Shown here piece by piece: positions 8,852 to 17,916 of a stretch of DNA of 64,000 nt; position 1 is the stretch's first letter, and each line of letters begins with the position of its first letter. The notes under the pieces are model-generated. The model searched no databases. It was not told where the DNA came from and saw nothing but the letters and a program-made list of their open reading frames with translations. Origin of the DNA: Ruegeria sp. TM1040 (GTDB taxonomy: Bacteria; Pseudomonadota; Alphaproteobacteria; Rhodobacterales; Rhodobacteraceae); contig NC_008043.1 of NCBI RefSeq assembly GCF_000014065.1, positions 428,001-492,000 on the forward strand. The letters are read 5' to 3'. The position numbers and the translations under genes are program-made.

Positions 8852-10043
8852 TGCGCTTTGCCCTCCGTTTGATGTTCGCCTGCACGACAAAGTAGTCGAT
8901 CAGCGGGGCGAAGACGTTGCCGAAGAGGATCGCGAGCATCATGCCTTCGGGGAAGGCCGGGTTGATGACGCGGATCATGACCACCATGAAACCGATGAGC
9001 GCGCCATAAATATAGCGACCCATATTGGTGTGCGAGGCGGACACCGGTTCAGTCACCATGAAGGCCAGACCAAAGGCATAGCCACCCAGCACCAGATGCC
9101 AGTACCACGGCATCGCGAACATCGGGTTGGTGTCCGATCCGATCCAGTTGAGCAGCGTCGAGAAGGCGATCATGCCAGCCAGACAGCCGACGACCAGACG
9201 CCAGTTGGCGATCTTCACGATCAACAGGAACGCCAGACCGATCATTGCAGCCAGTGTGGAGGTCTCGCCAAAGGAGCCCTGGATGGTGCCAATAAAGGCG
9301 TCCATCCACTCGATGCCGCGCTCCGGGAGGGCCGCGTGACCTTCGGAGGCGCCAATCGCCAGCGCGGTTGCGCCCGAAAACCCGTCAACAGGCGTCCAGA
9401 CCGTTTCGCCGGACATGTAAGCAGGATAGGCGAAATAGAGGAACGCCCGGCCGACAAGCGCAGGGTTCAGGAAGTTTTTGCCGGTGCCGCCAAAGACTTC
9501 TTTGCCGATCACCACGCCAAAGATAATCCCAAGCGCAACCTGCCAGAGCGGTGTCGTGGCCGGTACGATCAGCGTGTAGAGCATTGAGGTCACGAGGAAG
9601 CCCTCATTGACCTCATGGCCACGGACCACCGCAAAGATGACTTCAAAAATACCGCCCGCAACCAGCGTCACGATGTAGATCGGCAGGAAGTACAACAACC
9701 CGTGCATGATATTGGCAAAGGGGTTGTTGGGATCAAAACCGATGCCCAGCGTCTCGAGGATCGCTGCGCGCCAGCCCGACGCACCATACTCGGCAATCGC
9801 CATGTTGGTCTGCAGACCGGTGTTATACATCCCAAAGAGGATGCAGGGAATGGTTGCGATCACCACATAGGTCATGATCCGCTTCATATCGATGTAAGAG
9901 CGGGCATGAGGGGCAACGGTCGTGACCGTCTTTGGGGTGTAGATGAAACTCTCCACCATCTCATAGACGGGGAAGAATTTTTCGTACCGGCCACCTTTCA
10001 GGAATTGCGGCTCGATGCGATCAAAGAAATTGCGAAGACCCAA
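8844..10043 (-). CDS. nqrB: Na+-translocating NADH:quinone reductase subunit B
   Basis: 399 aa if it starts at the TTG at 10043, which has a GAGAGGG ribosome site eight bases upstream and lies four bases after the nqrA stop. The resulting N-terminus (MGLRNFFDRIEP) is typical of NqrB; a longer frame would run into nqrA. About ten membrane helices form the sodium channel. The flavinylation motif DGFSGAT places covalent FMN on Thr226. NqrB also carries riboflavin in known complexes. The rare TTG start may lower its translation relative to its neighbours. Confidence 0.96.
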   Translation of the reverse strand: MGLRNFFDRIEPQFLKGGRYEKFFPVYEMVESFIYTPKTVTTVAPHARSYIDMKRIMTYVVIATIPCILFGMYNTGLQTNMAIAEYGASGWRAAILETLGIGFDPNNPFANIMHGLLYFLPIYIVTLVAGGIFEVIFAVVRGHEVNEGFLVTSMLYTLIVPATTPLWQVALGIIFGVVIGKEVFGGTGKNFLNPALVGRAFLYFAYPAYMSGETVWTPVDGFSGATALAIGASEGHAALPERGIEWMDAFIGTIQGSFGETSTLAAMIGLAFLLIVKIANWRLVVGCLAGMIAFSTLLNWIGSDTNPMFAMPWYWHLVLGGYAFGLAFMVTEPVSASHTNMGRYIYGALIGFMVVMIRVINPAFPEGMMLAILFGNVFAPLIDYFVVQANIKRRAKRNV

Positions 10044-10047
10044 AGTC

Positions 10048-11391
10048 TTATCCCTCTCTTTCGATCTTGCTGAGGCTGTCGCGCAGGGCGAGGCCATATT
10101 CATATTTGGCCGGGCAGGCAAAACCGCAGAGCCCGAGGTCTTCTTCGTCCAGCTCAAGCGCACCAAGCGCCTGGGCCTGATCGGTGTCCATCACCAGGAG
10201 GGCCCGCAAGAGCTGCGTGGGCAGGAAATCCTGCGGCATCAGCTGCTCGAAGGTGCCGATCGGCACCATGGCGCGACGCCCACCGTTGAGGTTCGAGGTC
10301 AGCGCGTGAAGCTTCTTGGAGAAGGCAGAGCCCAGAACCGGCTGCACGGCATACTTCGAGGGCATCGGACGAATCCAGCCCATCGGGATCTGCTCGCGGT
10401 CTTCTTTGATCAGCGTAATCTGGCGGGCGTAGCGGCCCAGATAGGCGGTTGTGCCTTCGCCAGCGCGACCGGACAGGATGGAGCCGGAGATGACACGGAT
10501 CGGATCCTCGCCGCCGAGATCCTCGGCGCAAAGATCTGTCATGGACGCACCGTTGAGTGTGCGCACAAGGCGCGGACGGCTGCATTTCGGGCCGGAGAGC
10601 GCAATGACACGTTCACTATTGATGCGCCCCGTGAGCAACAGATGGCCGATGGCGATCACGTCATGATAGCCAATGGTCCAGACCGTTTTTTCGGCGGTGG
10701 GCGGCTCGAGGAAATGCATGTGCGTTCCAGCCAGACCCGCCGGATGCGGGCCGGCAAAGCCGACAGCAGTAACGCTGGCAAGATCCGCACCGGGGATGGT
10801 GGCGCCGCTGTCTTGGCACAGGTAGGTTTTGCCCTCGGTCAGGAGCGTGACGGCCTGAAGCCCCCGCGCAAAAGCCTCTGCCTGATCGTTGATGATCGTG
10901 GCCGCATCGCCCGACAGGGGTTCGCTGTCCATGGCGGTGACATAGATCGCCGCAGGTGCTGTGTCCGGCGCGGGCACTTTGGAATAGGGACGCGTGCGAA
11001 ACGAGGTCCAGAGGCCCGATGCGCACAGTCGCGTGCGCAGACCCTCGGCACTGCTGTCATCGCCAATGGTCGAGAAATCCACCGGCTCTGCCGCGGCCTC
11101 GTCCACCTCGATCTCAACGCTGACCAACACCCGGCGCGCGCCGCGATTGATGGCCTTGACGCGTCCCGAAACCGGTGCGGTCACCTGAACCTCTGGCGTG
11201 TCCTTATGCGCAAGCACCGGGGCACCTGCTGCAATGACGTCGCCTTCTTGAACCGAGAGTCGGGGCTTAAGTCCGATGTAGTCTTGGCCGATGATGGCGA
11301 CTGTCCGGACTTTTGCTGCGTCTTCGATCTTGGTGTCAGGTGCCCCCAGCACCGGAACATCGAGACCCTTTTTCAACGTATGTTGCTGCAC
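10048..11391 (-). CDS. nqrA: Na+-translocating NADH:quinone reductase subunit A
   Basis: 447 aa from the GTG at 11391, giving the family N-terminus TLKKGLDVPVLGAP; the frame continues upstream into antisense of apbE and is not coding there. NqrA is the peripheral ubiquinone-binding subunit. The barrel-sandwich element VQVTAPVSGRVKAINRGARR and the central GPHPAGLAGTH loop are conserved. It is the first gene of a tightly packed minus-strand operon. The divergent region to apbE (11392-11559) holds a palindrome with A/T-rich -10-like sequences on both strands. Confidence 0.96.
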   Translation of the reverse strand: MQQHTLKKGLDVPVLGAPDTKIEDAAKVRTVAIIGQDYIGLKPRLSVQEGDVIAAGAPVLAHKDTPEVQVTAPVSGRVKAINRGARRVLVSVEIEVDEAAAEPVDFSTIGDDSSAEGLRTRLCASGLWTSFRTRPYSKVPAPDTAPAAIYVTAMDSEPLSGDAATIINDQAEAFARGLQAVTLLTEGKTYLCQDSGATIPGADLASVTAVGFAGPHPAGLAGTHMHFLEPPTAEKTVWTIGYHDVIAIGHLLLTGRINSERVIALSGPKCSRPRLVRTLNGASMTDLCAEDLGGEDPIRVISGSILSGRAGEGTTAYLGRYARQITLIKEDREQIPMGWIRPMPSKYAVQPVLGSAFSKKLHALTSNLNGGRRAMVPIGTFEQLMPQDFLPTQLLRALLVMDTDQAQALGALELDEEDLGLCGFACPAKYEYGLALRDSLSKIEREG

Positions 11392-11444
11392 GTCTTCATG
11401 TCCTGTCCATTTTCCGGCTGCCTTATGCGTCACTGCGGCGCGGT

Positions 11445-11479
11445 TTGAAAGTTCTTTAGAGGGAAATTTTATAATTTCC
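11445..11479. promoter_or_regulatory. Divergent nqr/apbE promoter region with 18-bp palindrome
   Basis: GGAAATT-TTAT-AATTTCC (11462-11479) is a perfect 7-bp inverted repeat. It contains a consensus -10 TATAAT on the plus strand (11470-11475) and TATAAA on the minus strand. A TTGAAA lies 19 bases upstream of the plus-strand -10. This arrangement could let one regulator control both nqr and apbE-nqrM; the protein is not identified. Confidence 0.5.
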
Positions 11480-11559
11480 TGTTGAACCCGTCCTGTTTCT
11501 GTCCCAGAAGCGCACGGAACCAAGCGTTGAACACCTAGCAACACTAGCGGAGTAGGCCT

Positions 11560-12591
11560 GTGTCGAACCCTCTTCTCCTTTCTCGCCGTAGCTTTATGGT
11601 CATGCCTCTTGCCCTGATGGCCTGCAAGAAAGGGTGGTCGCTGTTGGAACTCAGCGGGCTGACGATGGGGACAAGCTACTCGATCGTTGCGATCGATCAC
11701 AGCAAATCCGTCGAGAAAGCAGAGCTGCAGGCGGCTGTCGACAAGGCGCTGGCGCAGGTCAACGTGCAGATGTCCAACTGGGATGCCGCGTCCGAGGTGT
11801 CGCAGTTCAACGCGCTGGCCGCTGGCGAGAGCCTGTCGGTCTCTGGCGAGCTGCATCATGTGATGCAGGCTGCGCAGGACGTGCATTTTGCAAGCGACGG
11901 TGCGTTTGACGTGACCGTGGGTGGTCTCATCGATCTTTGGGGCTTTGGCGCGGGTCAGACCCGCAGCGATCTTCCCTCCGAGGCCGAGATTGCGGCTGCC
12001 ATGGGGTGCTGCGGTCAGGCGCAGTCGGTCGAGCTTGAGGCCGGTGGCCTCAAGAAGCTTAACGCTGGCGCCGAGGTCTATCTGTCCTCCATCGGAAAAG
12101 GGTTCGGTGTTGATCAGCTGGCCCGAGTCCTCAAGGGCTATGGCATCACCGACTACATGGTCGAGATCGGTGGCGATCTCTACACCGCTGGGCGCAACCC
12201 CGATGGTCAGCCCTGGCAGATCGGGATTGAGACGCCCGAGGCTTTTGACCGTGGCGTGACCCAGGTGGTTGGGCTTTCTGACATGGGCATGGCCACCTCT
12301 GGCGATTACCGCAACTTCTTTGACGTCGATGGCAAGCGCTACTCGCATATCATCGACGCCACCACGGGCCGTCCGGTGGAACACGACACCGCGTCTGTCA
12401 CCGTTCTGACCGACAACGCGATGCTGGCGGATGCATGGGCGACAGCGATGCTGGTGCTGGGTCGCGAGCGCGGTCTCGAGATCGCAAATCAGCGTGATCT
12501 CGCGGTTCTGTTCCTTGATCGTGCGGTTGCAAATGGCGACAATGGGTTTACCTCTGTCGCATCAAACCGTTTCGAGGCGCTGACCGCGTAA
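11560..12591 (+). CDS. apbE: FAD:protein FMN transferase (Nqr flavinylation)
   Basis: 343 aa from a GTG at 11560. The N-terminus has SRRSFM, a short hydrophobic run and a lipobox-like LMAC, so it is probably an exported lipoprotein, fitting periplasmic flavinylation of NqrB and NqrC. The ApbE signature residues are visible: MGTSYSIV, FDVTVGGLIDLWGFG, LSSIGKGFGVDQLA, the IGGDLYTAGRNPDGQPW block, SGDYRNFF and the metal-binding HIIDATTGRPV. In vibrios apbE follows nqrF; here it is divergent from nqrA but still linked. nqrM follows 30 bp downstream in the same direction. Confidence 0.95.
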   Translation: MSNPLLLSRRSFMVMPLALMACKKGWSLLELSGLTMGTSYSIVAIDHSKSVEKAELQAAVDKALAQVNVQMSNWDAASEVSQFNALAAGESLSVSGELHHVMQAAQDVHFASDGAFDVTVGGLIDLWGFGAGQTRSDLPSEAEIAAAMGCCGQAQSVELEAGGLKKLNAGAEVYLSSIGKGFGVDQLARVLKGYGITDYMVEIGGDLYTAGRNPDGQPWQIGIETPEAFDRGVTQVVGLSDMGMATSGDYRNFFDVDGKRYSHIIDATTGRPVEHDTASVTVLTDNAMLADAWATAMLVLGRERGLEIANQRDLAVLFLDRAVANGDNGFTSVASNRFEALTA

Positions 12592-12621
12592 TCTGCGCCG
12601 CCTGATCTCTGGGAGCCCGCA

Positions 12622-12861
12622 ATGTCGACCTTTCTGCTGACCTTTGGTTTGTTCCTTATCGTCATGGTGGGAATGGCCTTTGGGGTCATGTTCAGCGGGC
12701 GCACCATCAAAGGCAGCTGCGGCGGTCTCAACGCCATTGCGGATGCGGACAAATGTCTGGTTTGCAAGAAAGACATCGACCCCGACAGCCCTCTGCGCGA
12801 ACGTCTTGCCTGCCCGCGCGCGCGCAAGATGCTCGAGGAGATGGAGCGCGAGCAGGGCTGA
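12622..12861 (+). CDS. nqrM: Na+-NQR maturation protein NqrM
   Basis: 79 aa with one N-terminal membrane helix (residues 5-28) and a C-terminal cysteine cluster: SCGGL, then KCLVCKK, then a fourth cysteine in LACPRAR. This is the pattern of NqrM (DUF539), needed to deliver iron to the NqrD/NqrE site. The AGCCCGCA upstream is a weak ribosome site. It completes a full maturation pair with apbE and is followed by a strong terminator. Confidence 0.95.
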   Translation: MSTFLLTFGLFLIVMVGMAFGVMFSGRTIKGSCGGLNAIADADKCLVCKKDIDPDSPLRERLACPRARKMLEEMEREQG

Positions 12862-12896
12862 GTACGGCATCCTGGCCACAATTCTGAGTTTTCGAG

Positions 12897-12934
12897 ATCC
12901 CCGGACCAAAGCATTGCGCCAAGGGTCCGGGGAT
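12897..12934 (+). terminator. Intrinsic terminator after nqrM
   Basis: An 11-bp perfect stem, ATCCCCGGACC with GGTCCGGGGAT, separated by 16 bases and followed by GTTTGTTTT on the plus strand. It lies 35 bp after the nqrM stop and between that gene and the convergent RND pump gene. Confidence 0.9.
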
Positions 12935-12985
12935 GTTTGTTTTGGCGGTTGAGCAGCCGGTTCGGCGGGTTCAGGCCGGGGCGCC

Positions 12986-15900
12986 TTATTGGCTGTCCGC
13001 AGCAGGAGATGCGCGCCTGCTCCAGCTGCGCATGTGCTCAAACACGATGAACAACAAGGGGATCAAGATCACGCCAATGACAGCGGATCCGATCATCCCC
13101 GCAAAGACTGGCACCCCAACGGCGAACATGCTGTCAGCCCCCGGACCCGAGGCAGTTACCAGCGGAACCAGACCTGCGATAAAGGCAAAAGAAGTCATCA
13201 TCACCGGACGGAAACGCTCTTGCGCCCCCAAGGCGGCGGCGTCCTCAATCGATTTGCCCTCTCCCAATCGCAACAAAGCAAACTCTACGATCAGGATCGC
13301 GTTCTTGGCCGCCAGCGCGATGAGAACCACGATTCCGATCTGAACATAGACATCAAGGGAAGATCCCGCGACCCAGACGCCAAAAATGGCGACCATTACC
13401 GCGGCCACCACAGAAAGCATGACGCCCACCGGGACATTCCAGCTCTCGTAGAGCGCGACCAGAAACAGATAGGCAAAGAGCAGGGCAAAGCCCAGAACAA
13501 TCCCCGTTTGCCCGGCCGAGCTTTTGACCTCGGACGCCATGCCGGTCCACTCATAGGCAAACCCATCCGGGATGGTTGCTGCGCCGATTTCCTCCATTGC
13601 GGTAATTGCATCGCCATCGCCCACGCCAGCGGCCGGGCTGCCGTTTATCGCCACAGCGCGATAGTTGTTGTAGCGCACCTGAGAGCGTGTGCCGGATTCT
13701 AGGCGCGCGGTCGCAAAGGATGAGACCGGCACCATTTCGCCCGACGCATTTCGGATGCGGATGTTGTTGATCGCGCCAATGTTGCCTCGGTAGTCTGCAT
13801 CGCCATTGACCCAAACCGTAAAGCCTTTGCCAAAGAGGGTAATGTCGTTCACGTAGACCCCGCCCAACGTGCCCTGCAGAGAAGAAAACACCTGCGGCAG
13901 TGTCAGCCCCAGCGTGTAGAGCCGGTCCCGATCAATATCGAGCCGCACCTGTGGAGTGGCTGCCTCAAAGGTAGAGTAAACCGCCGAGAGACGCGGGTCC
14001 TGATTGGCGGAGACGACGACCCCGTTCATGACGGCTGCCATCTCGCGCGGCGATTGCCCCTGTAGCGCCTCCAGCATCATCTCAAAGCCGCCCGTCGCCC
14101 CGGCGCCCGGAAGCGCTGGTGGGTTCAAGGCGATGAAGTTGGCGCCGCCGATCTGCTGCAGGCGGCCCGTGATCCGTCGCACGATCTCCGTCGAGTGCAT
14201 GGCAGGGTCTTCGCGATCGGCAAAATCCGCAAGACGGATAAAGACGATGCCCGCATTCGAGGCCAGACCACCGTCGATCAGGCTGAAACCTGCGATGGTA
14301 ACGATGCTCTCGACGCCCTCTTCCTGGCGGATCAGGGCGTCGCCTGCCTCCAGCACGGCGGTGGTCCGATCCAACGAGGCACCGGGGGGCAGGGTTGCGA
14401 CCGCAAGGATGAAACCCTTGTCTTCTGCCGGCAGAAATCCCGAGGGGGTAATGCTGCCCAGCCGGAAGGTCGCAAAGCCAAAGAGCGCCGTCAGGGCCAG
14501 GCTCAATACAGCCAAACGCGCCAGCCTGCGGATCAGGTTGCCATAGCCTCGGCTGAAGGCATCGATCCCATCAGAGACCCTACGCATGAAGCGGATCGGT
14601 TCGCCAGGTTTCATCAGGATCGCGCAGAGGGCAGGAGAGAGCGTCAGCGCATTGATCGCAGAAATCACCATTGCCGCCGAGATGGTAACCGCGAACTGGC
14701 GAAACAGGACGCCGCTTGATCCGGGCAGGAATGCCACCGGCACAAAGACCGACAATAGCACCAGCGTGATTGCAATGATCGGCCCGGTGATCTCTTTCAT
14801 GGCCTTGCGCGTCGCGTCGGCGGGCGACAGGTGCGGCTCTTCATGCATGACCTTTTCGACGTTCTCGACCACCACGATCGCGTCATCCACCACGATTCCA
14901 ATTGCAAGGATCATCGCCAAGAGCGAAATCGTATTGGCCGAATACCCAAGCGCCAAGAGCACCGCGAATGTGCCCACGATCGAAACGGGAACCGCGATCA
15001 GCGGAATGAGCGTCGGGCGCAAGCGTCCCAGAAAGACAAACACAACGATGCCGACAAGGACAAAGGCCTCGATCAGCGTGTGTTCCACCTTCTTGATCAT
15101 GGCTTCGACAAATTCGGCGGTGTCATAGATAAAGCTGTAGCTTACGCCGTCGGGAAACCGTTCCTGCAACTCTTCGAGCTTGTGGCGCACGGTTTCGGCC
15201 ACCGCGACCGCATTAGCTCCGGGGGAGAGAAACACCGCTATTGGCGCACTCGGCGTGCCTTCAAATCGAGTCTCGACATCGTAGGTCGCTGCGCCAAGCT
15301 CCACGCGGGCCACATCCTTGACGCGCACAAAAGATCCATCGGTCTCGCTGCGGAGGATGATGTTTTCGAACTCATCGGCGCTGGTCAGCTTGCCTTTGGT
15401 AACAATCGTCATCTGCAAGCCCGCACCATCTTCCACAAGAGGGGCCGCGCCGATCCGCCCGGCCGAGGCCTGCAGGTGCTGGCTGCGTATGGCGCTTACG
15501 ATGTCGTCGACGCTCATCTCGCGATCCGACATTTTTTGCGGATCAAGCCAGATGCGCATCGCGTAGTCCCGGACACCGTAGTTGAACACGTCCCCTACGC
15601 CGTCGATGCGCTTTAGCTCGTCGATGATGTTGATCGCGACGAAATTGGCGAGGAACAGTTGGTCATGCGCCGGGTCGTCTGAGTGAAAAGTAAAGACCTG
15701 CAAGATGTCCGTGGAGGCCTTTTTGATCTGAAGGCCCTGATCGCGCACCGCCTGTGGAAGTCGGGGTTCAGCCAACTTTACGCGATTTTGCACGTTCACG
15801 GTGGCGAGATCCGGGTCTTCACCCAACTCGAAGCTCACAGTGAGGCTGTATTCGCCCGCGTTGTTGGAGTTGGAGCGCATGTAACGCATGCCTGAAACCC

Positions 15901-16114
15901 CGTTGACCTGGCTCTCAATCGGCACCGCGATGGCTTCTTCTACGGTTGCCGTGTCCGCACCGCTATAGCTGGCACTGACCTGGACGGTGGGGGGCGCGAT
16001 CTCGGGGTACTGCGCCACCGGAATGGCAGACATGGCGATCAGGCCGGCGATGGTTATGACGATGGAAATCACCATGGCCAGGCGTGGGCGGCGGACAAAG
16101 ACTTCTGAAATCAT
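12986..16114 (-). CDS. RND-family efflux pump inner-membrane transporter
   Basis: 1042 aa, full length for the HAE1 group (AcrB/MexB-like). It starts [15 protein letters not shown], the usual first helix. Helix 4 carries the proton-relay aspartates in [16 protein letters not shown], and GGFEMMLEA and the [18 protein letters not shown] region are typical of hydrophobe/amphiphile exporters. Two large periplasmic loops separate six-helix halves. The adaptor gene lies upstream with an 11-bp gap, so both are co-transcribed. No outer-membrane factor is adjacent, so the pump must borrow a TolC-like protein encoded elsewhere. Substrate unknown. Confidence 0.95.
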   Translation of the reverse strand: MISEVFVRRPRLAMVISIVITIAGLIAMSAIPVAQYPEIAPPTVQVSASYSGADTATVEEAIAVPIESQVNGVSGMRYMRSNSNNAGEYSLTVSFELGEDPDLATVNVQNRVKLAEPRLPQAVRDQGLQIKKASTDILQVFTFHSDDPAHDQLFLANFVAINIIDELKRIDGVGDVFNYGVRDYAMRIWLDPQKMSDREMSVDDIVSAIRSQHLQASAGRIGAAPLVEDGAGLQMTIVTKGKLTSADEFENIILRSETDGSFVRVKDVARVELGAATYDVETRFEGTPSAPIAVFLSPGANAVAVAETVRHKLEELQERFPDGVSYSFIYDTAEFVEAMIKKVEHTLIEAFVLVGIVVFVFLGRLRPTLIPLIAVPVSIVGTFAVLLALGYSANTISLLAMILAIGIVVDDAIVVVENVEKVMHEEPHLSPADATRKAMKEITGPIIAITLVLLSVFVPVAFLPGSSGVLFRQFAVTISAAMVISAINALTLSPALCAILMKPGEPIRFMRRVSDGIDAFSRGYGNLIRRLARLAVLSLALTALFGFATFRLGSITPSGFLPAEDKGFILAVATLPPGASLDRTTAVLEAGDALIRQEEGVESIVTIAGFSLIDGGLASNAGIVFIRLADFADREDPAMHSTEIVRRITGRLQQIGGANFIALNPPALPGAGATGGFEMMLEALQGQSPREMAAVMNGVVVSANQDPRLSAVYSTFEAATPQVRLDIDRDRLYTLGLTLPQVFSSLQGTLGGVYVNDITLFGKGFTVWVNGDADYRGNIGAINNIRIRNASGEMVPVSSFATARLESGTRSQVRYNNYRAVAINGSPAAGVGDGDAITAMEEIGAATIPDGFAYEWTGMASEVKSSAGQTGIVLGFALLFAYLFLVALYESWNVPVGVMLSVVAAVMVAIFGVWVAGSSLDVYVQIGIVVLIALAAKNAILIVEFALLRLGEGKSIEDAAALGAQERFRPVMMTSFAFIAGLVPLVTASGPGADSMFAVGVPVFAGMIGSAVIGVILIPLLFIVFEHMRSWSRRASPAADSQ

Positions 16115-16125
16115 GGCGCCGCTCC

Positions 16126-17271
16126 CTAGTTGTCTGTGTTCACAAGCGAGACGGTAACCCTGTTGCCCGGACGTGCCTTCTGGATGCCCTCAACAATGAC
16201 CCGCGCACCTGCCTCCAGCCCGTCTTTGACCTCCAGGTACCCGGCCCGCTGGGTGCCCACTTCGACCCGTTGGGCCTGCACTCTGTCGTCACCGTCAACC
16301 ACCAGCACATATGCTCCCTGCTGATCCAGCAAGAGTGCCTGCGCTGGCAGGGCAAGCGCGCGGCTGTCGGCGTTGGCCACCAGATGCACATCCACAAGGC
16401 CGTTGTTGATCAGGAGGTTGTCCGGATTTGGAACCGTCGCGCGGACGATGACCGCATCGCTGGAAGAGGCCGCGCTCACATCGGTGAAGGTGATCACGCC
16501 GTGATGCGGATAAACAGAGCCATCTGCCAAGGTGAGCGAGACAAACACGTCCTCGTTACGCGCGCCCCGTTTGCGAAAATCGATCATGCTGCGCTGAGGC
16601 ACCGGAAAGCTCGCGTAGATCGGATCAAACTGCACGAGGGTCGCCATCGGGCCGGATTGTGGGCTGATCAGATCTCCTGTGGCAACTGCAGATCGCCCGA
16701 TGAGCCCCGAAATAGGCGCGCTGATCTCCGTATAGGCGAGGTTGATCCTCGCTGCTTCTACCTGAGACTGGGCGGCGGCAACATTCGCCTGGCTGACGGC
16801 AAGATTGGCCTGAGCTTCCTCAAGGAGCGCCCGAGATTGCACGTCCCGCCGGGTCAGTTCCTCTTGGCGATCAAACTTCTGCTGCGCCAGGGTTTCGGTG
16901 GCTTGTGCCACGGCTAGTGCCGCCTCTGCCTGATGCACCGTGTTGCGATAGATGTCCTGATCGAGCGTATAGAGAGGCTGCCCTTTCTCGACAAATGCCC
17001 CTTCTTCAAAGTGCCGCGCACTAAGATAACCTTGCACGCGCGCGATCAGATCGACGGATTGAATGGCCTCGATGCGACCCGAAAAAGTTTCGGCTTCTTG
17101 AAAGTTTCGCTCCTCAATGATTGCAACGGTGACGGCAGGCGGTGGCGGCGCGGCATTTTGGTCTTGTGCTGCGGCAGACAAAGGAAGCGCAGTCAACGCG
17201 CATATAAGCAGACAGTTAAGGCGGATCCACGCGCAAAATTGATCCGTTCTGCGATCAATAGAAGAAGCCAT
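16126..17271 (-). CDS. RND efflux periplasmic adaptor (membrane fusion protein)
   Basis: 381 aa from the ATG at 17271, chosen because AAGGAGG lies five bases upstream; an upstream ATG at 17286 lacks spacing. A signal sequence covers about residues 15-36. The lipoyl half-motifs ([17 protein letters not shown] and [18 protein letters not shown]) flank a long alpha-hairpin rich in alanine and glutamine. Beta-barrel and membrane-proximal domains follow. It links the inner-membrane pump downstream to an outer-membrane channel. A palindrome at 17317-17330 upstream may be its operator. Confidence 0.95.
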   Translation of the reverse strand: MASSIDRRTDQFCAWIRLNCLLICALTALPLSAAAQDQNAAPPPPAVTVAIIEERNFQEAETFSGRIEAIQSVDLIARVQGYLSARHFEEGAFVEKGQPLYTLDQDIYRNTVHQAEAALAVAQATETLAQQKFDRQEELTRRDVQSRALLEEAQANLAVSQANVAAAQSQVEAARINLAYTEISAPISGLIGRSAVATGDLISPQSGPMATLVQFDPIYASFPVPQRSMIDFRKRGARNEDVFVSLTLADGSVYPHHGVITFTDVSAASSSDAVIVRATVPNPDNLLINNGLVDVHLVANADSRALALPAQALLLDQQGAYVLVVDGDDRVQAQRVEVGTQRAGYLEVKDGLEAGARVIVEGIQKARPGNRVTVSLVNTDN

Positions 17272-17316
17272 TTCGACCTCCTTCAACTTATGTGTTCAAA
17301 AAACAGAATGTTGCAA

Positions 17317-17330
17317 AACTAATGTTAGTT
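17317..17330. promoter_or_regulatory. Candidate operator of the RND operon
   Basis: AACTAATGTTAGTT is a perfect 6-bp inverted repeat around TG, 46 bp upstream of the adaptor start. Short AT-rich palindromes in this position commonly bind TetR or MarR repressors of efflux pumps. No regulator gene adjoins the pump, so the binding protein is unknown. Confidence 0.45.
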
Positions 17331-17447
17331 AGACACAAGTTGGTGTCGGCTGCCAAGAAAATCTTTGGCGCAGACCCGCCACATATGGATTGCCTCGCGT
17401 CTTGGCTTGGCAGCCTATGGCGCGGGGTGGGCGGCACCATAGACGTG

Positions 17448-17476
17448 TTGAGTTTGCCGAACGGGCCTCCTATACA
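17448..17476 (+). promoter_or_regulatory. Sigma70-type promoter of the sugar-modification operon
   Basis: TTGAGT (17448-17453) and TATACA (17471-17476) are separated by exactly 17 bases and lie 30 bp before the first ATG of the ketoisomerase gene. The fit to the consensus is good, and nothing else upstream competes. Confidence 0.6.
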
Positions 17477-17505
17477 AAAGCTCTCGAACTGCCACAGGAA
17501 CCAGT

Positions 17506-17916
17506 ATGTCGATTTCAAAGTGCCGGATCATCGACCTCCCACGCATAGCGGATGCCCGTGGCAATCTGACCTTCATTGAAGGGCAAAACCACATCCCGTT
17601 CGACATCAAGCGTGTCTACTATCTCTACGATGTGCCAGGCGGGTCCGACCGCGGGGAGCACGCGCACAAGAACCTGCATCAATTCATGGTCTGCATGTCG
17701 GGTAGTTTTGATGTGTGTCTGGACGACGGTTTCGAGAGCAAGCGCATTCAGCTCAACCGGTCTTATTTTGGCATCTACATCTGTCCAATGATCTGGCGGT
17801 ATCTGGACAATTTCTCCTCAGGTGCGGTTTGCATGGTGCTCGCTTCCGAGCCATATGACGAGGCGGATTATATCCGGGATCGGGATGAGTATCTCCGCGC
17901 GGTGCGCGCGTCATGA
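17506..17916 (+). CDS. dTDP-4-oxo-6-deoxyglucose 3,4-ketoisomerase-like protein (FdtA/QdtA/WxcM family)
   Basis: 136 aa, a single cupin-like fold. Members move the keto group of dTDP-4-keto-6-deoxyglucose from C4 to C3, preparing it for amination. Family landmarks are the opening DARGNLTFIE, the RVYYLYDVPGG segment, the catalytic histidines in RGEHAHKNLHQ, and the late ICPMIWRYLDNFS. The aminotransferase that uses this product begins within its stop codon (four-base overlap), which supports the pathway call. Whether the product is of the Fuc3N (fdtA) or Qui3N (qdtA) series cannot be told. The rmlA and rmlB genes that supply the substrate are not in the window. Confidence 0.85.
   Translation: MSISKCRIIDLPRIADARGNLTFIEGQNHIPFDIKRVYYLYDVPGGSDRGEHAHKNLHQFMVCMSGSFDVCLDDGFESKRIQLNRSYFGIYICPMIWRYLDNFSSGAVCMVLASEPYDEADYIRDRDEYLRAVRAS

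Noticed and set aside
10015-11448. 477-codon plus-strand frame
   Set aside because: Antisense of nqrA; no protein-like composition.
11392-12384. 330-codon upstream extension of nqrA
   Set aside because: It is antisense to apbE, and the GTG at 11391 gives the conserved N-terminus.
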